Assembly: GCF_001039355.2 (NCBI RefSeq)
Contig: NW_019773928.1
Span: forward strand, 9,040-33,405
Source: Lingula anatina
Taxonomy: Eukaryota > Brachiopoda > Lingulata > Lingulida > Lingulidae
Length of the DNA stretch: 24,366 bases
Direction of reading: 5' to 3'
This document shows, in pieces, positions 20,604 through 24,366 of the stretch. The notes under the pieces are model-generated. The model did no database searches. It was not told the DNA's origin and worked only from the letters and a program-made list of their open reading frames with translations. How positions within the stretch are numbered: the first letter of the stretch is position 1; every line of letters starts with the position of its first letter. The position numbers and the translations under genes were made by a program.

Positions 20604-22086
20604 CTGTAAACGAGAGAGAGAAGAATTTCAATTTCCAAGTACACAATTTCTGATACTAGAATTGTTATATATTTCAATCTTAAGAAGCTTTGCCTAGTAC
20701 ACAGTGCGCGTGAGACCTTTATAAGGGGAAAATATGTTTCCAAAAAATTCCGGCAATGTCCTTCATTCAGTTATAATGGTTACGTTTAGCCTGACCTAAG
20801 TGGGTCAAAAGAGAATGATCATATGTTCATGTTTATACCTGTTCTACTAAATCACCCTTGGATTTGGTAAATGATGAACTTCTTTCAATCGTAGGCTACT
20901 GACGACTGTAAAGGTATAAAAATACAATGGAGGATAAAATCAGAATTACCTGTTTTTCTGAATAAGTGCTTCAAAGGTCCAAGGATCCGGCTCTATCAGA
21001 AGACCCTTCCAGTCTCGTGATTTCTCGAAGAAGAGAGAGTTGGAATGGTCCTCTCCGTCAAAGGCGCCCGATTCTACATAGAAACCGTTTCGGCGTTCTT
21101 TCAGAATTTTGTCCACCAATTGTGACTGGCCAATCTGAGCCCACGACTTCACGCTGGGTCTGACTAAGTTATAAGGAAGATCGGAAGGTGCGAAGATCCA
21201 TCTCTTTCGGAGGTGAGCCAGTAATTCGGGTTCTACTGGGTCCATGTTACCTGTCCCAAGTCTTTTAAAAAGCCCAGCATTGGCAAACGCGTCTTCGTCT
21301 TTTGCGTCACGTACGAGTTTCGGCTGTAAAAAAAGTGTTTGAAAAAAATGTTTGAAAAAGCTTTTTTTTTTTATTTTGCCTAAAGTTTCAAAGAACAAAA
21401 TGTGTCATATAGAAGAAGCATGAGAATGTCGTAAAAGATAAAGTGGCTTTGGCGGATCAAAAACCACCATCCACCTAACACAACTCGCTCCCTTAATTTC
21501 TCTAAAAATGTTTCTGTTGATGTACTTAAAAACAATCGACTAACTTTGAATTTCGAAACGGATTCATTAATCGTCGGTAAGTATGGGAAAATCATCGTCT
21601 ACCCCAGGAAAATCTGTTTTACAGCACTTTTTAAGGTAAAAAGAGGAGTTGTTATCCCTTCGGGAACATTCAGAACTAGTTGATCCGCGGACTAAGAGAT
21701 CCGCGTAATAAATACTACCCATCCACTTAAAAGCAATGCCGCTAACCCCTGGTGGTCTCCTCGCCTCCACACGCGCCGTCGCAACATGGGCCTAGCAATT
21801 TAATCTCGGAGCCAAGAGTTAATCCGTTTCATAGTGCGTGTGGAGGCGGGGAAACCATCGACTGATAAGGGCAGCTTGCTTTTTTGTGGGTTCGGCCATA
21901 TTTAGCGTCAGATCAGTTAGTCCGCGGATAATCTGTTCTGAATGCACTCTTTAATAACATAATTACATCTGACTCCGCCTTCTTTGGTTCCTCCTCCTTC
22001 ACTCGGTCTCTGTTTAAGAACCATGCTGAGCCAATCAGCGCTGCAGCAGCCAGTGCAACAATGAGCGCAGTGCGAGGTTTCATCAT
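20165..22086 (-). CDS. FkbM-domain methyltransferase-like type II membrane protein, 3 coding exons
   Basis: Exons 22086-21967, 21323-20950 and 20603-20165 join in phase to 310 residues. Residues 7-24 (ALIVALAAAALIGSAWFL) form one hydrophobic segment after KPR, giving a type II signal anchor, followed by a charged stem (NRDRVKEEEPKKAESD). The catalytic domain holds DLPYNLVRPSV (88-98), the AdoMet-fold start FYVESGAFDGEDHSNSLFFE (121-140), the acidic strand end LLIEPDP (148-154), HVDYFSLDVEGAEIEILKSF (231-250) and VWTIEYA (259-265). This is the pattern of animal proteins annotated 'methyltransferase FkbM domain'. The bacterial namesake is an O-methyltransferase; the substrate of the animal proteins is not evident from sequence. 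The anchor suggests Golgi or ER lumen. RPL19 faces it tail to tail. The exon 1 to 2 join is the least certain part. Confidence 0.88.
20950..21323 (-). CDS. FkbM-like gene exon 2, residues 41-164 plus two bases
   Basis: Acceptor TTTTTTTACAG|CCGAAA, donor AACAG|GTAATT. Contains an acidic and basic linker, then LPYNL, the AdoMet-binding VESGAFDG stretch and LLIEPDPWTFEALIQKN. Confidence 0.92.
21667..21944. mobile_element. 278-bp fold-back (MITE-like) element in FkbM-like intron 1
   Basis: CATTCAGAAC at 21667 is inverted at 21935-21944; the arms share ATCCGCGGACTAA and can be aligned for about 110 bp, to an exact 13-bp inner pair CGCCTCCACACGC (21762-21774) and its complement at 21836-21848. The loop is about 60 bp. 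The right end lies 22 bp from the end of exon 1. Confidence 0.75.
21967..22086 (-). CDS. FkbM-like gene exon 1, signal anchor, residues 1-40
   Basis: Starts ATGATG after an in-frame TGA eight codons upstream and a likely UTR acceptor (CTTTTTTCAG at 22119 and above). Encodes MMKPRTALIVALAAAALIGS, AWFLNRDRVKEEEPKKAESD. I place the donor at GAT|GTAATT (21966-21965), which gives phase 0 to exon 2. Read through without splicing, the frame stops 17 codons later inside a repeat. Confidence 0.72.
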
Positions 22087-22122
22087 TCCTGAAGTCGATG
22101 CCCCTCAAGTGCTCGGCTCTGA

Positions 22123-23547
22123 AAAAAGACGATTTTCTTAATTTGTATGTTTTAAAAATGGCATCTCTTTTCCCCACCAAGCCAATACGTATTTAGGGCA
22201 GTATAACCTAGAGCGGGGAATATATATATATATATGCACAAAACTATTGAAACTGTTTTTGTATCTGTATATATTGAAGACAGATGCACGGTTTAAATAT
22301 GATTGTGTTATTTTCTCATCCAAACTTGTCAATTATTCAGAAAAATTCCATTATAAATGTAACATCTGGCACGGATTACGAATTCAAGAATATATATATT
22401 GACGAATGGGACAAACAGAGGCTGGCATGACTATTAGATGCAACACAGACATGGAAAAGCTTTCTCTATATATACTTGTCATCTGCTTCCTTGCATTTAA
22501 CAAAATTTATTTCGTGTCTGTGTATAAAAATAGTCTTTAATTTACACATTTCCGGTGCATTGTCAGTTTAAAGGTATAGTATTCGCGTTTGAAAATGGCC
22601 CAATGTCATATATTTTATGTCTTTATATTCCCAAAGCTACTAATACAGGAACAAAGGGCAATCTAATTTTTTGATGTTATTATTATTTATTATTTTTATC
22701 AATTTTTTGCCATTTGGCATAAAAATCCTGAATAGCATAACTTTAATTTTCCTGGCACATGCGCAGAACCCCCCCCCCTCCCCCCAGATCAACTGCCTAT
22801 AGGTTTACACATATACCAGTGAAACAGACACATTTTTGTGGCCATATATACCATAATATATACGTATAACATTATATATTGGTTTGTCTGTCCAAATATC
22901 GAGATATTGCACATGTTGCTATTATAACCTAGAATACGTAAGGCACGACGCTGCGCCATGTGCACTGAATTATCCAAGAAATCCCCGTGAAATTATCCAG
23001 TAAAAACGTATGTAGGCATTAAATGATCCTGACAGAAAGCACGCTACAGTAAGCTGGAAATACGCACTGCATTAACATATATATATTGATCAAGTGCAAC
23101 TTCTCTCTTCTTAAATCGCCCAGTTGATCGTCATAATGTAATACCATAACGGCAGATCCATGCAGACTGCATTCACTTTTGTTCTATTATACTTATAACA
23201 CGACGTTAATGGTTCTTTTTTATGTCAACAGCTGTGCTGTTTCGCTCGAAGTCAGATCCATGTTCAGTTTTGCCCAAAGCAGCGCGCATTCCAAGGCAGA
23301 ACTGGTAGAAATCTTCTTCCTGGGATATGCCGAACAACCAGTATATTACAGCCAGTATGCCATAATATGATACAGGTAAGTTCACATTATGATAAGCAGT
23401 GCATTGTTTTGCTGATAATTCTTCAAAAATAAAGATAACCAGCTGACCGACTAATTATTACTGTAGCCAAACTAACAACCTACTTGCACCTACTGTTACC
23501 TACAAACCCACCTTACAATTCTCTCACCTGTCCGCCAATATGCAATG
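22123..23547. other. Region upstream of the FkbM-like gene, no gene recognised
   Basis: AT-rich with short TA runs (near 22220 and 22390) and a C-rich run near 22769-22786. May contain the promoter and a 5' non-coding exon of the FkbM-like gene, since an acceptor-like CTTTTTTCAG lies at 22119-22128 on the minus strand. Confidence 0.45.
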
Positions 23548-23550
23548 TAA

Positions 23551-23803
23551 GGGCACGTGCCTATCGTAACTATCACTCTCCGTAGTTCGATCCAACTCTG
23601 AGGGGACTCTCGCTGAATTCAATCAGTTCAACAGATTGGCATCTCTCCTCTTGTTTCAAATGTATACGATATTCACCAGTTTTTCTGTATTCTACTCAGC
23701 GCCAGAAGGAGACATGTTAATGAACTGACTGTATTCAACGAGAAATTCCGAGAAGTTGGATCGATTTACATAGACCGATAGTTTCATTGGGGGGGGGGAC
23801 CCT
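23551..23803. mobile_element. MITE-like unit A (253 bp), TAA-bounded
   Basis: Preceded by TAA (23548-23550) and followed by TAA (23804-23806). Left arm GTAGTTCGATCCAACTC..CGCTGAATTCAATCAGTTCA pairs imperfectly with the right arm; ends are GGGC...ATCG and CGATAGTTTCA..GGACCCT. The right end carries a G10 run. Confidence 0.7.
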
Positions 23804-23806
23804 TAA

Positions 23807-23884
23807 GGGTGCGTTCACCCTGAAACTATCGTGCAAGGTAGTTCGAACTAACTCAACAGCGCATTTCGCTGAATGCAATCTGAT
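23807..23884. mobile_element. Half unit B (78 bp), solo left arm
   Basis: Starts GGGTGCGTTCACCCTGAAAC and runs to the next TAA at 23885-23887. It resembles an arm of unit A (TGAAACTATCG, CGCTGAATGCAATC) but has no partner arm of its own. Together with the right end of unit A it forms a palindrome centred on TTAA. Confidence 0.6.
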
Positions 23885-23887
23885 TAA

Positions 23888-24135
23888 GGGACCGTTCCCA
23901 CTGATATTTGGATCGATCTTTCTCCCTGGGAGTCTCACTAAATGGCTATCAACTTAACCGGTTTAAATGTCTGTCACGCCCAGTAAAGTTGTTAGGGGGT
24001 AATTATCTTTACCCCCCTAGCTGATTCGGTAGGCGTGACGGACATTTAAGCCGGTCTAGTTGAAAGCAATTAAGAGAGACTCCACAGGGAGTTAAAACGA
24101 TCCAGATGGATCGATCTATATATGGGAACCCAGTC
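23888..24135. mobile_element. MITE-like unit C (248 bp), TAA-bounded
   Basis: The inner arms are long: GGAGTCTCACTAAATGG.. to ..TTTAAATGTCTGTCACGCC (about 23928-23980) pairs with GGCGTGACGGACATTTAAGC.. to ..GAGAGACTCC at about 85% by eye. The loop contains a smaller stem, AGGGGGTAA / TTACCCCCCT. Tips are GGGACCGTTCCCA and, inverted, GACTGGGTTCCCA. Flanked by TAA on both sides. Confidence 0.8.
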
Positions 24136-24138
24136 TAA

Positions 24139-24363
24139 GGGTGCATTCCCAGAGATTTAGATCGATCCAGAGATTTAGATTTGGATCGACCTAACTCCCT
24201 GGGGGTTCACGCTAAATTGCAGTCAGCCGAGTGCGCACGACAGTTAATTACCCCCTTTCAGCTTTTAGTAGGCGGGACAGACGCTTAAGCCGGCTGAGCT
24301 GACAGTAATCCGGTGAGACTCCCAACAGGGATAGATCGATCTAAAATCTATGGGAATGGGGTC
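24139..24363. mobile_element. MITE-like unit D (225 bp), diverged relative of C
   Basis: Tips GGGTGCATTCCCA and, inverted, GACCCCATTCCCA; both sides carry AGATCGATC words and GGGAGTCTCAC-like arms. The centre has TTAATTACCCCC like unit C, but the left inner arm is shortened. TAA precedes it (24136-24138) and TAA ends the window (24364-24366). Confidence 0.75.
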
Positions 24364-24366
24364 TAA

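Noticed and set aside
21567-21770. Minus-strand frame (YLKKCCKTDFPGVDDDFP) as an extra FkbM-like exon
   Set aside because: No good acceptor and donor pair gives a sensible exon in phase, and half of it lies in the fold-back element; the similarity to LLKSAFRTDYP beyond exon 1 is short and may be chance.
23179-23370. 63-codon plus frame
   Set aside because: Composition like the surroundings, no recognised motif and no splice context.
23548-24366. CRISPR-like or satellite array at the right end
   Set aside because: Units are 78-253 bp, internally palindromic and unequal, with no short constant repeat and unique spacers; transposon copies explain them better.

Overview
The window is nuclear DNA from an animal, most likely an aquatic invertebrate. 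The reasons are spliced genes with GT-AG introns, AT-rich introns full of microsatellites, many short palindromic DNA-transposon remnants, and a membrane-anchored FkbM-type methyltransferase of the kind that is multiplied in marine invertebrate genomes. I cannot name the species. There is an assembly gap of 234 N (13185-13418) and a single N at 1307.

Three protein-coding genes can be read exon by exon. (1) ATP-dependent 6-phosphofructokinase lies on the minus strand. Sixteen coding exons run from 13805 down to 1814 and give 644 residues; every exon phase joins correctly. The last part, roughly 135 residues by comparison with animal PFK, lies beyond the left edge. (2) Ribosomal protein L19 (RPL19) lies on the plus strand, with five exons from 14188 to 16769. 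It is complete at 197 residues and is followed by a poly(A) signal. (3) A type II membrane protein with an FkbM methyltransferase domain lies on the minus strand, with three exons from 22086 to 20165. The model has 310 residues; its first exon, which carries the signal anchor, is short and easily missed.

PFK and RPL19 are head to head, with 382 bp between their start codons, so they probably share a divergent promoter region. RPL19 and the FkbM gene are tail to tail, about 3.4 kb apart.

The rest is non-coding. The left end (1-1813) is a patchwork of repeats, including a 145-bp tandem duplication with perfect AGGTCA DR1 motifs and an exact 61-bp duplication around a lone N. PFK introns carry at least two MITE-like inverted-repeat elements (6712-6974 and 12170-12344). 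The FkbM intron 1 holds a 278-bp fold-back element ending 22 bp from the splice donor. The right end (23551-24366) is a chain of four inverted-repeat units, each bounded by TAA. That chain is the most unusual structure here. I see no novel defence, biosynthetic or CRISPR-like system: the loci are housekeeping genes plus transposon debris.
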